The notes beneath the pieces were generated by a model. That model saw only the letters and a list, made by a program, of their open reading frames with translations, did no database searches and was not told the origin of the DNA. Positions 52,985 through 60,399 of a DNA stretch of 64,000 nucleotides are shown one piece after another. Position numbers and translations under genes: made by a program. The stretch lies in assembly GCF_000429425.1 (NCBI RefSeq), contig NZ_AUBV01000001.1:310001-374000 (forward strand), in the 5' to 3' direction. The stretch is from Algoriphagus mannitolivorans DSM 15301 (lineage in GTDB: Bacteria > Bacteroidota > Bacteroidia > Cytophagales > Cyclobacteriaceae). The first letter of the stretch is position 1. Every line of letters starts with the position of its first letter.

Positions 52985-53338
52985 TTAAGCCTTTGTTGAT
53001 TTTGCAGTTTTTATGGTTGCAATAAAAATTGATAGTAACTGATTGCATTCCTCCCAAATAGGATCAATTAATTCATTTGAGGCTAAACCCGACTCTTTAA
53101 TGATTTCAAGCCAATATAGAGTTTCATCGGCCTCCTCCTCCACAATTCCAAGTTTGGCTATAAATTCTGCCTTTGATCTAGCTCGAAGAGCTGACCGATA
53201 ATTTGCCCCTACTGATGTTGCAGATCGAATAATTTGGTTACAGATGGGATAAGTGCTTGTCCTTTTGGGAAGATTTTCAGTCATTTTTATAACACTTATT
53301 GCGAAAGCTTTTGACCTAAATTTTAAAAGTTCTTTCAT
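52985..53338 (-). CDS. Four-helix-bundle protein (23S rRNA intervening-sequence family)
   Basis: A 117-residue protein of the S23/IVS family: FAISVIKMTENLPK, YPICNQIIRSATSVGANYRSA, KAEFIAKLGIVEEEADETLYWLEII. Such proteins were first found inside 23S rRNA insertions and also occur as stand-alone genes near mobile or repetitive DNA; the biochemical role is unknown (homologues pentamerise). It is flanked by heptad arrays D and E on opposite strands, suggesting it came as a cassette. Not inside an rRNA gene here. Confidence 0.85.
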   Translation of the reverse strand: MKELLKFRSKAFAISVIKMTENLPKRTSTYPICNQIIRSATSVGANYRSALRARSKAEFIAKLGIVEEEADETLYWLEIIKESGLASNELIDPIWEECNQLLSIFIATIKTAKSTKA

Positions 53339-53374
53339 GGCTAGGATAGGATTTAGATAACTAATTTAATCCAA

Positions 53375-53409
53375 GCTCATCCGAAATCCGAAATCACCAA
53401 TCCGGGATT
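53375..53409. repeat. Heptad repeat array E (minus: GATTTCG)
   Basis: Five 7-nt units: GCTCATC, CGAAATC, CGAAATC, ACCAATC, CGGGATT. On the minus strand they read GATTGGT, GATTTCG, GATTTCG, GATGAGC, the same word family as array D but inverted. It abuts the arginine deiminase stop codon (53410-53412). Confidence 0.75.
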
Positions 53410-54624
53410 TTAGACTCTAGATCGACTGAGTGGCATAGTCATACACCTTGGTCCTCCAAGTCCTCTGCTAAGTTCTGAACTGGGGATTTCGAGAACCTCC
53501 ACCCCCATATTTCTGAGTGCCCGGTTGGTATGGATGTTTCGGTTGTAAGAAATAACCCGTCTAGGACCAACCGCAAAAACATTTGCACCATCAAACCATT
53601 GCTCCCTCATGGAATAGTCTGGATTTCCATCTGCCGTGGCTAACACCTCCAAATGCGGTATTTCTCTTCGCAAAATCGTCAACAGAGACTCCTTCAAAAC
53701 CTCCCGTTTGATATTTACCCGATCTCCTTGGACATCCTTTAAGGTGTAAAGAGAGGTTTGGAGCACAGCATTCATTGCATCTGGATAGGTCCCAACCAGA
53801 TTTTCATCCAGCAAGGTAAAAACTGTATCCAAATGCATGTACTGCCTCTTTTTGGGCAAGTGAACTTCATAAACGCGCTTGACCGTCCCCTCTCCCAAAA
53901 GGGCTTTGGCTGCATGATAGATTGCCTTTTCATCCGTTCTTTCGGAGTTGCCAATAGCCACTGCCTCATGGGAAAGAATAATCACATCTCCACCTTCTAT
54001 ACTGGGCGGATTATCATGCCCATTGACAGGGTAAAGAGTGTTCACATGATCCTTGAAATCCGGGTGATTTTCAAAAATCGTCCTGAGCAAGTTTGCTTCA
54101 CGCTGCCGTCCTTCCATTTTCATCGAGGAAAAAATTATTCCTCCGGGCGTAAGGGCCATTGGATCCCTTTGAAAATAGAGGTTGGGACAAGGCGCGATTG
54201 CAAAAGCCGAATCCATCAACTCACCGGATTCCAAATTTGGAATCTTCCGCTTTAGCTCATGGATTTTAAGCCCCGCGGTTAGGATAGTTGCACATTCAGC
54301 AGTAGAAAATCGCTGCAATATTTCTTCTGCAAGTTGAGAGAGACCCGAACGCTTGAGCGAATCCTGCATGAGCCTCAATAATATTGACTGATCGTACAAA
54401 ACGCGGATCAGCAGTTCCCTCAACTGGTACACAGTAGCTCCGGTAGTGTCTTTGATTAAATTTGAAAATGCGTCGTGTTCTTGCTGAAGTGCTTCCAAAT
54501 ACGGCACATCTTCAAACAGGAGATAATCTTTATTGTATGGTGTCAAGCGGTCAATTTCTTTCCCGGGTCTATGCATCAGAACTGCCTTCAAGGTCCCAAA
54601 CTCAGAATTTATACGAAGGTTCAT
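53410..54624 (-). CDS. arcA: Arginine deiminase
   Basis: A 404-residue guanidino-modifying enzyme. Blocks: LKAVLMHRPGKEIDRL, LLFEDVPYLEALQQEHDAF, NLYFQRDPMA, IEGGDVIILSHEAVAIGNSERTD, the catalytic His in YMHLDTVFTLLD, and the nucleophilic Cys in GGPRCMTMPLSR. It converts arginine to citrulline and ammonia. No arcB, arcC or arcD is adjacent, so it is not a classic ADI fermentation operon. The coding end touches heptad array E. Confidence 0.9.
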   Translation of the reverse strand: MNLRINSEFGTLKAVLMHRPGKEIDRLTPYNKDYLLFEDVPYLEALQQEHDAFSNLIKDTTGATVYQLRELLIRVLYDQSILLRLMQDSLKRSGLSQLAEEILQRFSTAECATILTAGLKIHELKRKIPNLESGELMDSAFAIAPCPNLYFQRDPMALTPGGIIFSSMKMEGRQREANLLRTIFENHPDFKDHVNTLYPVNGHDNPPSIEGGDVIILSHEAVAIGNSERTDEKAIYHAAKALLGEGTVKRVYEVHLPKKRQYMHLDTVFTLLDENLVGTYPDAMNAVLQTSLYTLKDVQGDRVNIKREVLKESLLTILRREIPHLEVLATADGNPDYSMREQWFDGANVFAVGPRRVISYNRNIHTNRALRNMGVEVLEIPSSELSRGLGGPRCMTMPLSRSRV

Positions 54625-54831
54625 ATTTCTATTTATTCAATATTTTTAAGACTTTATTTTCAATTTAAAAACTAAAAGCCAAAATTTTTATTTTTTTCAT
54701 AACGAAGCATTGAATTTCTTCTAACCGTCCTCTTTTCTTAAAAATATTAAATAAATGGCCTGGTTTTAGTCATCTTGTAAACTTATCCCTACCTATTGGG
54801 GTATAGTATAAAAATCACTGAACATCACTTT

Positions 54832-55584
54832 ATGAAGGTTTCTTTAAAAATCACCAAATTATCCTCCCTCCTACTTTCATTCTTTTTGCTATCCGCTTGT
54901 CAATCAAGTGCCCAAATCGGTAAGCTTCTTGAAAAAGCCGGCCAAGTGGCAGGAAATCCTACTACTGCTGAAATTTCAGCAGGTCTGAAAGAAGCCTTGG
55001 AAAAAGGTACCGGAATAAGTGCAGATCGCCTTTCCTTGGAAAACGGATACTTGGGAAATCTCGACGTCAAGATCTTTTTCCCTGAAGAAGCTCAGCAAGT
55101 AGAAAAAACCTTAAGAAATATCGGCCTAGGCTCCCTTTGCGATCAAGCGATCACCAGTCTCAATAGAGCGGCTGAGGATGCTGCCAAAGAAGCGAAGCCG
55201 ATCTTTGTGGATGCCATCAAGCAAATGAGTTTGCAAGATGTGCAAGGCATTTTATTGGGAGAAAAAAATGCCGCCACGCAATATTTCTCCAGAACTACCA
55301 GCGATGCGCTGACTAAGAAATTTTCCCCTGTGATCGATTCCAGTCTCCAAAAAGTAAATGCCACCAAACATTGGGGAGATGTGATGGGACAGTATAACAA
55401 GATCCCGTTAGTCAAGCCGGTAAATACTGATTTGACTGCCTATGTTACACAGAAAGCTATTGACGGGCTGTTTGTGGAAATCGCCAAAGAGGAACTGAAA
55501 ATCCGTGAGCAAGTTGGAGCAAGAACAAGCCCATTGCTTCAAAAAGTATTTGGCTATGCAGAAAAGCAAAAAACTCAAAATTAG
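54832..55584 (+). CDS. DUF4197 lipoprotein
   Basis: 250 residues from the ATG at 54832, which gives a lipoprotein signal (SLLLSFFLLSAC, lipobox LSAC); an ATG at 54796 adds 12 residues before it. The mature part is helical: AEISAGLKEALEKGTGISADRLS, NGYLGNLDVKIFFPEEAQQVEKTL, GILLGEKNAATQYF, and KHWGDVMGQYNKIPL. This matches DUF4197, a periplasmic family of unknown function. The start of the 54625-54831 gap is AT-rich with nothing recognisable. Confidence 0.85.
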   Translation: MKVSLKITKLSSLLLSFFLLSACQSSAQIGKLLEKAGQVAGNPTTAEISAGLKEALEKGTGISADRLSLENGYLGNLDVKIFFPEEAQQVEKTLRNIGLGSLCDQAITSLNRAAEDAAKEAKPIFVDAIKQMSLQDVQGILLGEKNAATQYFSRTTSDALTKKFSPVIDSSLQKVNATKHWGDVMGQYNKIPLVKPVNTDLTAYVTQKAIDGLFVEIAKEELKIREQVGARTSPLLQKVFGYAEKQKTQN

Positions 55585-55596
55585 AACATCATAAAA

Positions 55597-55622
55597 AAAG
55601 CCGGAATCACGATTCCGGCTTT
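55597..55622. terminator. Bidirectional terminator between the DUF4197 gene and lysS
   Basis: AAAGCCGGAATC (55597-55608) and GATTCCGGCTTT (55611-55622) form a 12-nt perfect dyad between convergent genes, with A and T runs outside. It can serve both transcripts. Confidence 0.85.
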
Positions 55623-55637
55623 CACTTTTAATCTTAT

Positions 55638-57341
55638 TTAGAGGACGTCAATTAATAACAAATCCCCCTCTTTTCTCACTGCTAGCACCCCTTTCTGGGT
55701 CAAACCTTTCATGGACACATCCCATTTTTTTCCGCTTAGGCCTGCCTGAGATTTGATTTCCGCAAGTGCCACCGGATGGTTTTTGGACACCAAATCGAAA
55801 ATCACTTTTTCTTCTTCGGTCATTTCCACCTGCTTCTTTTCCGGTCTCATCTGTGGGAAGAATAAAACTTCCTGAATGGTAGAGTTATCGGTCATCAACA
55901 TGGTCAATCGGTCAATCCCGATTCCCAAACCGGAAGTAGGAGGCATTCCGTATTCCAAAGCACGAAGGAAATCCTCATCCATCGCCATAGCCTCGTCATC
56001 TCCTCTTGCAGCCAATTTCAACTGATCTTCAAATCGCTCACGCTGATCGATAGGATCATTTAATTCCGAGTAAGCATTGGCGATTTCCTTTCCATTGACA
56101 AAAAGCTCAAATCGCTCCACCAATCCAGGCTTGCTTCGGTGTTTCTTAGCCAAAGGAGTCATCTCGATTGGGTAATCTGTGATATAGGTGGGTTGTACTA
56201 GATTGGCCTCTACCTTTTCTCCGAAAATCTCATCGATCAGTTTGCCTTTCCCCATAGAAGCATCGACTTCAATTCCTAGGTCTGCACATACCTTCCGAAG
56301 ACCTTCCTCATCCATTTCACTGACATCAATGCCAGCATACTCTTTAATGGAATCGTACATAGTTAGTCTTCGGTAAGGGCCAGCAAAGTTAATTTCCTTG
56401 CCACCTACGCTCACCTTGGTATCTCCATGGATGGATAGCGTCACTTTTTCCAAAAGATCTTCCACCATTTCCATCATCCAGATGTAGTCTTTGTAGGCCA
56501 CATAGATTTCCATGGAGGTGAATTCCGGATTGTGAGTTCGGTCCATTCCTTCATTTCGGAACATTTTTCCAAACTCATACACCCCATCAAAACCACCCAC
56601 GATCAGTCTTTTTAAATACAATTCATTGGCAATCCTTAAATACAAAGGCATGTCCAAAGTATTGTGATAGGTATGAAACGGACGCGCAGCCGCACCACCA
56701 TGAACAGCTTGAAGAATAGGAGTCTCCACTTCCAACCAGCCGTGATCATCAAAATACCGTCGCATGTTGGAAATTATTTTGGATCTGGTGACAAACGTCT
56801 GCTTGATTTCAGGGTTTACTGTCAAGTCCACGTAGCGCTGACGATACCGTTGCTCAGGATCTGTAAATCCATCATAGGTGTTCCCGTCTTCATCTCGTTT
56901 CACGATTGGAAGAGGCTTCACAGATTTGGAAAGGATCTTCAGTTCTGTCACATGAAGAGAAATCTCACCGGTCTGAGTGGTAAAAATATATCCTTTCACC
57001 CCCACGAAGTCACCAATACCCAATAACTTCTTGAATACGGTATTGTACAAGGTCTTATCCTCTTCCGGACAGATGTCATCACGACGAACATAAATCTGAA
57101 GACGGCCTGTTGAATCCTGGATTTCTGCAAAAGAAGCAGATCCCATAATTCTCCGGCTCATCAGGCGTCCTGCGATAGAGATATCCTTATAATCCGTTTT
57201 CTGGTTTTCGTAATTTTTATGGATATCCTCCGCAGTGACATTGATCGGAAAAGATTCGGCTGGATAAGGATTTATTCCCAAAGCCATCAACTCTTCCCGG
57301 TCTTTTCTACGCTCGAGTTCCTGTTCGCTCAAAAGTTGCAT
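55638..57341 (-). CDS. lysS: Lysyl-tRNA synthetase, class II
   Basis: A 567-residue LysS. The anticodon-binding OB domain is at about 55-170 ([13 protein letters not shown]). Class II motifs follow: motif 1 near YVDLTVNP, motif 2 [25 protein letters not shown], motif 3 [16 protein letters not shown]. The C-terminal 65 residues ([17 protein letters not shown]...[19 protein letters not shown]) form an extra winged-helix-like tail common in Bacteroidota LysS and absent from E. coli. Upstream lies heptad array F. Confidence 0.95.
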   Translation of the reverse strand: MQLLSEQELERRKDREELMALGINPYPAESFPINVTAEDIHKNYENQKTDYKDISIAGRLMSRRIMGSASFAEIQDSTGRLQIYVRRDDICPEEDKTLYNTVFKKLLGIGDFVGVKGYIFTTQTGEISLHVTELKILSKSVKPLPIVKRDEDGNTYDGFTDPEQRYRQRYVDLTVNPEIKQTFVTRSKIISNMRRYFDDHGWLEVETPILQAVHGGAAARPFHTYHNTLDMPLYLRIANELYLKRLIVGGFDGVYEFGKMFRNEGMDRTHNPEFTSMEIYVAYKDYIWMMEMVEDLLEKVTLSIHGDTKVSVGGKEINFAGPYRRLTMYDSIKEYAGIDVSEMDEEGLRKVCADLGIEVDASMGKGKLIDEIFGEKVEANLVQPTYITDYPIEMTPLAKKHRSKPGLVERFELFVNGKEIANAYSELNDPIDQRERFEDQLKLAARGDDEAMAMDEDFLRALEYGMPPTSGLGIGIDRLTMLMTDNSTIQEVLFFPQMRPEKKQVEMTEEEKVIFDLVSKNHPVALAEIKSQAGLSGKKWDVSMKGLTQKGVLAVRKEGDLLLIDVL

Positions 57342-57355
57342 TTTATTGATTAATT

Positions 57356-57390
57356 ATTGTCCGATGATTGATGACCGATGTCCGAGGTTT
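57356..57390. repeat. Heptad repeat array F (GATGNNN)
   Basis: ATTGTCC, GATGATT, GATGACC, GATGTCC, GAGGTTT: five units in 7-nt phase, starting 15 nt upstream of the lysS ATG. Confidence 0.65.
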
Positions 57391-57426
57391 TATCACACCC
57401 AAATTGCACCATCAACCCTGTTTCTA

Positions 57427-57461
57427 TTTACTACTTACTACTAACTTTTTACTATAAACCA
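57427..57461. repeat. Heptad repeat array G (TTTACTA)
   Basis: TTTACTA, CTTACTA, CTAACTT, TTTACTA, TAAACCA, five units in 7-nt phase in the lysS to proline-dehydrogenase gap. Confidence 0.65.
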
Positions 57462-57499
57462 AGGCTTTGACTTCCCTCAGCCTGACCACGCCAACTGCC

Positions 57500-57534
57500 A
57501 CTGCCTACTGATCCCTGGAAACTGCCTACTGCTT
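57500..57534. repeat. Heptad repeat array H (ACTGCCT)
   Basis: ACTGCCT, ACTGATC, CCTGGAA, ACTGCCT, ACTGCTT in 7-nt phase. The stop codon of the proline dehydrogenase gene (57526-57528) lies inside the array. Confidence 0.75.
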
Positions 57535-58701
57535 TTTTCTTCTCCTCATTTCCCGCTTGACCAACTCAAATTCCCTGCTGCTTTGACCAGCAATGGAGGT
57601 GTTTTCAGCTGCTCTTCGGGTCAAATAAGGCATCACTTTTTCTACCGGACCATAAGGAACATACTTCACCACTTTATACCCAGCTTTGGCCAGATTGAAA
57701 GATATGTTGTCACTCATTCCATAAAGTTGGGAGAAATAAACCTGGTCAGATTCAGGAGAAATCCCATGGATATTCATGAGCTCAGTGAGCTGCAATGCGC
57801 TTTTTTCATTGTGGGTGGCACACACTAAATAAATCCCGTTTTCAACGCAATATTGAATTGCTGCATTGTAATCGCGGTCTGTAGCCGCTTTATTAGGTTG
57901 AATTGGATCCTGATAACCCATTTCTTTAGCCCTTTCACGCTCTTTTTCCATGTATGCACCGCGAACGGGTTTGACTCCTAGGATATATCCCTTTTCTTGG
58001 GCCACTTCATGGGCTGCTTTTAATCTTCCCAAAGAATCATGACGATACATTTGGTAAGTATTATACACTACACAGCGGTCACGGTTATATTTTTCCATAG
58101 CCTCGTAGGTGATGTCATCGATCACATTCTGAAACCAACTTTCTTCCGCATCGGAAAGAATCTTAAGACCTAAGTCATGAGCCGCCTTACATAGGCGATC
58201 CACTCGGCCTTTTAACCTTCCAAATGCTTCTTCCTCAGGCTTAGAAAGCTTTTCTCCAGCCTGGATTTTCTCCATGATGTGATAATCTCCTAATCCGGTA
58301 ACCTTGAAGACCCCAAACGGCATGTACTCTGTCTTGGCAGATTCCACCAAAGTCTGATAGATTTCTTCACAGGTTCTGTCAAAGGATTCTTCATCCCCTT
58401 TTCCCTCTACGGAAAGATCCAATATGGACTCCACACCGAACTCCGCAAGATGCTTACACGCTTGAATACTTTCCTGAATGGTCTCCCCTCCACAGAAATG
58501 TCCAAACATCGTTTTTTTCATGATTCCATTGACTGGGAGTTTGAGTTTGAAAGCCAAATTGGCCAAACCAATCCCCAAATCAGAAATCAGGTTATTATTC
58601 AGCGTCGCGAAAATCAAATACATTTTCCGCAGTTCCGCATTACTCTTAGAGGCAAAAGCCACTTCTAAATTCTCAAAAGAAATAGTGGGTTTTACTGGCA
58701 T
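57526..58701 (-). CDS. Proline dehydrogenase (monofunctional)
   Basis: A 391-residue FAD-dependent TIM-barrel enzyme. FGVESILDLSVEGKGDEESFD, PFGVFKVTGLGDY, SDAEESWFQNVIDD (substrate and FAD contacts), YNTYQMYR, GVKPVRGAYMEKER, VCATHNEKSA, FSQLYGMSDNISF and PYGPVEKVMPYLTRRAAENT are the PRODH signatures. It oxidises proline to pyrroline-5-carboxylate. The P5C dehydrogenase is not fused and not adjacent. The last codons are basic (RRRKKQ) and run into heptad array H. Confidence 0.92.
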   Translation of the reverse strand: MPVKPTISFENLEVAFASKSNAELRKMYLIFATLNNNLISDLGIGLANLAFKLKLPVNGIMKKTMFGHFCGGETIQESIQACKHLAEFGVESILDLSVEGKGDEESFDRTCEEIYQTLVESAKTEYMPFGVFKVTGLGDYHIMEKIQAGEKLSKPEEEAFGRLKGRVDRLCKAAHDLGLKILSDAEESWFQNVIDDITYEAMEKYNRDRCVVYNTYQMYRHDSLGRLKAAHEVAQEKGYILGVKPVRGAYMEKERERAKEMGYQDPIQPNKAATDRDYNAAIQYCVENGIYLVCATHNEKSALQLTELMNIHGISPESDQVYFSQLYGMSDNISFNLAKAGYKVVKYVPYGPVEKVMPYLTRRAAENTSIAGQSSREFELVKREMRRRKKQ

Positions 58702-59020
58702 AAAGCATATTTAAGGCTGCAAAGATATCAAAAAAACCGCATGGGCTTGGATAATCTTAGGATTATGAACTGTAGAATAAATCCCAAAAAAGGGGAATAT
58801 GTTTTATAGAAATAAGGCAAAACTTGTAATCAAGACTGTTTTAAGAAAATTCAATTTGAATATTCCAAAAACAGAACTTTCAATTTTAGCCTATATAAAA
58901 TTTAGCCAAATAATATTCTGTTTCACCCATTTATTACCCAGAAATCAAGCCTCTATTTCCTTTCTTGCAATGAAATGAGCATCAAGTTGATTTTTTTTCA
59001 TTCATTTTCTGAAAAATTTG
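58702..59020. other. AT-rich intergenic region without a gene
   Basis: Between the divergent proline dehydrogenase gene and the Phe/Tyr leader. Strongly AT-rich, no ORF with family signals, no hairpin repeat seen. It holds the two divergent promoters at its edges. Confidence 0.6.
58720..58727 (-). promoter_or_regulatory. -7 promoter box TATCTTTG for proline dehydrogenase
   Basis: Minus-strand exact TAnnTTTG match ending 18 nt before the ATG at 58701. No clear TTG at 19 nt spacing. Confidence 0.5.
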
Positions 59021-59051
59021 TTTGCATTTAAAAAATCACCGCTTACATTTG
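59021..59051 (+). promoter_or_regulatory. Consensus Bacteroidota promoter of the Phe/Tyr operon
   Basis: TTTG (59021-59024), exactly 19 nt, then TACATTTG (59044-59051): a full match to the TTG/TTTG-N19-TAnnTTTG consensus, the best promoter in the window. The leader-peptide ATG begins 4 nt after the box, so the mRNA may start at or next to the AUG. Confidence 0.85.
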
Positions 59052-59055
59052 GAAC

Positions 59056-59151
59056 ATGTTAATCACAGCAGCAATCTATTTTACCTTCTTTTACTTTTAC
59101 TTTCGAAGCGAAAATCGAATCGGAGCTGTGTATTGCCTAGCCAAAAACTAA
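59056..59151 (+). CDS. Phe/Tyr-rich attenuator leader peptide
   Basis: A 31-codon ORF. Codons 8-16 read Y F T F F Y F Y F, eight aromatic residues in nine; one more Tyr is at 26. There is no Trp. It stands between a consensus promoter and a rho-independent terminator, directly ahead of genes making Phe and Tyr. This is the classic layout of a translation-coupled attenuator: ribosome stalling at these codons reports low Phe-tRNA or Tyr-tRNA. It is too short for ordinary gene calls, and a 61-codon ORF in another frame (59022-59207) masks it. The 3' half also encodes the antiterminator strand. Confidence 0.85.
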   Translation: MLITAAIYFTFFYFYFRSENRIGAVYCLAKN

Positions 59152-59200
59152 AAGAAAATAAAAACACAAAAAGCCCGATTCGAAAGAGTCGGGCTTTTTT
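59101..59200 (+). promoter_or_regulatory. Attenuator: alternative antiterminator/terminator structures
   Basis: TCGAATCGG (59115-59123, inside the leader ORF) is the exact reverse complement of CCGATTCGA (59175-59183), the 5' arm of the terminator. Pairing them blocks the terminator. Upstream, TTTCG/CGAAA (59101-59105, 59109-59113) and TTCGA/TCGAA (59102-59106, 59115-59119) could form the competing 1:2 hairpin. A ribosome stalled at codons 8-15 leaves 59115-59123 free (read-through); one that reaches the stop at 59149 covers it (termination). Confidence 0.8.
59168..59200 (+). terminator. Rho-independent attenuator terminator
   Basis: GCCCGATTC (59173-59181), GAAA tetraloop, GAGTCGGGC (59186-59194; one G-T wobble), then six Ts, with flanking A5/T5 extending the stem. 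It lies 20 nt before the DAHP synthase ATG. Confidence 0.92.
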
Positions 59201-59220
59201 CATTTAAACGCTCAAGCCGT

Positions 59221-60318
59221 ATGAAGCCTCACAAGCAAATCAAAGACTGGGGATTAGGACTAACCTCCCCTCTGATCATCGCAGGACCTTGTTCTGCAGA
59301 AACTCCAGAGCAGATCGAACAGATCTGTAAGGAAATGAAAGAAGAAAACATGGTGCCTCAGCTCTTCAGGGCGGGAATCTGGAAACCAAGAACTAGACCT
59401 GGATCTTTTGAAGGTGTAGGAGAGGAAGGCTTGAAATGGATGGAAATCGTCCGTCACAACCTGAATATCCCTATCACCACAGAGGTAGGGAATGCCGCTC
59501 ACGTGGAGCTAGCCCTGAAACATAAGGTGGATGTTCTTTGGATTGGAGCAAGAACTACCGTGAATCCTTTCGCAGTTCAGGAAATCGCGGAAGCCTTGAG
59601 AGGCGTGGATATTCCGGTAATGATCAAAAACCCGATGAATCCTGATCTGGAACTTTGGGTGGGTGCTTTGGAAAGAATGTATGCAGTCGGTATTGATAAA
59701 TTGGCTGCTATCCATAGAGGATTCTCAGATGCCTATGATAAGAGATTCAGAAACAAGCCAAATTGGTCCATGCCAATTCACCTCAAGCGAGTTTGGACTG
59801 GAATGGAAGTAATCAATGATCCATCCCACATTGTGGGTCGTCGTGACGGACTTCAGGAAGTCGCTCAGCGTGCAATGAACTTCGGTTTGGACGGGTTGAT
59901 GATCGAAACTCACCATGATCCGGACAAAGCCTGGTCTGATGCCAAGCAGCAAATTACCCCGGCAAGACTGAAGGAAATGATTGATTCCATTGATTTCAAA
60001 GAGCCTCTGGAAACCATGGGACCTGATGAGAAGCTTCAGGATTTAAGAAGAGCGGTAGATCATTTGGATGATCAGCTTTTGGATATTCTTCAGGAAAGAT
60101 TCGCTGTGATCGATCAAATCGGAGCGCACAAAAGAGAGCATCACCTGACTGTCTTCCAGTCTAATCGATGGAAAGAAGTCATGGAAAGCAGAACTCAAAA
60201 GGGTGTTTCCAAGCATCTTAGCGAAAAATTCATGAAAGAGCTCCTTTATTGCATCCATGAAGAATCCGTGAAAAGACAAGAAAAACAACTCAGAGAAGCT
60301 GAACCGATTAAAAAATAA
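59221..60318 (+). CDS. Bifunctional DAHP synthase / chorismate mutase (type II, AroQ)
   Basis: A 365-residue fusion. Residues 1-265 are the DAHP synthase barrel (PLIIAGPCSAETPEQ, RAGIWKPRTRPGSFEGVGEEGL, WIGARTTVNPF, KNPMNPD, HRGF, MIETHHDPDKAWSD). From about 270 an AroQ chorismate mutase follows (LQDLRRAVDHLDDQLLDILQERFAVIDQIGAHK). It condenses PEP and erythrose-4-phosphate, and also turns chorismate into prephenate, so the first common and first Phe/Tyr-specific steps share one polypeptide. The mutase domain may also sense prephenate. It is the first structural gene behind the Phe/Tyr attenuator. Confidence 0.93.
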   Translation: MKPHKQIKDWGLGLTSPLIIAGPCSAETPEQIEQICKEMKEENMVPQLFRAGIWKPRTRPGSFEGVGEEGLKWMEIVRHNLNIPITTEVGNAAHVELALKHKVDVLWIGARTTVNPFAVQEIAEALRGVDIPVMIKNPMNPDLELWVGALERMYAVGIDKLAAIHRGFSDAYDKRFRNKPNWSMPIHLKRVWTGMEVINDPSHIVGRRDGLQEVAQRAMNFGLDGLMIETHHDPDKAWSDAKQQITPARLKEMIDSIDFKEPLETMGPDEKLQDLRRAVDHLDDQLLDILQERFAVIDQIGAHKREHHLTVFQSNRWKEVMESRTQKGVSKHLSEKFMKELLYCIHEESVKRQEKQLREAEPIKK

Positions 60319-60334
60319 ATCTGCTCTCAATTCT

Positions 60335-60364
60335 GGAAGGCTACCCCAATTAGGGTAGCTTTCC
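60335..60364 (+). terminator. Hairpin between the DAHP synthase gene and aroB
   Basis: GGAAGGCTACCC (60335-60346) pairs with GGGTAGCTTTCC (60353-60364; one G-T wobble) across 6 nt. The following tract (ATTATTTT) is only weakly T-rich, so it may be a leaky terminator or an mRNA-stability hairpin that lowers expression of the downstream genes. Confidence 0.5.
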
Positions 60365-60399
60365 ATTATTTTAGAATTCAAATTTGAATAGGCCAAACC

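Noticed and set aside
57342-57525. Small RNA gene or tRNA in the lysS to proline-dehydrogenase gap
   Set aside because: No cloverleaf or terminator; the gap is accounted for by three heptad arrays.
59022-59207. 61-codon ORF over the Phe/Tyr leader region
   Set aside because: It starts upstream of the predicted transcription start, runs through the terminator and has no family signal; the 31-codon leader in another frame explains the region.
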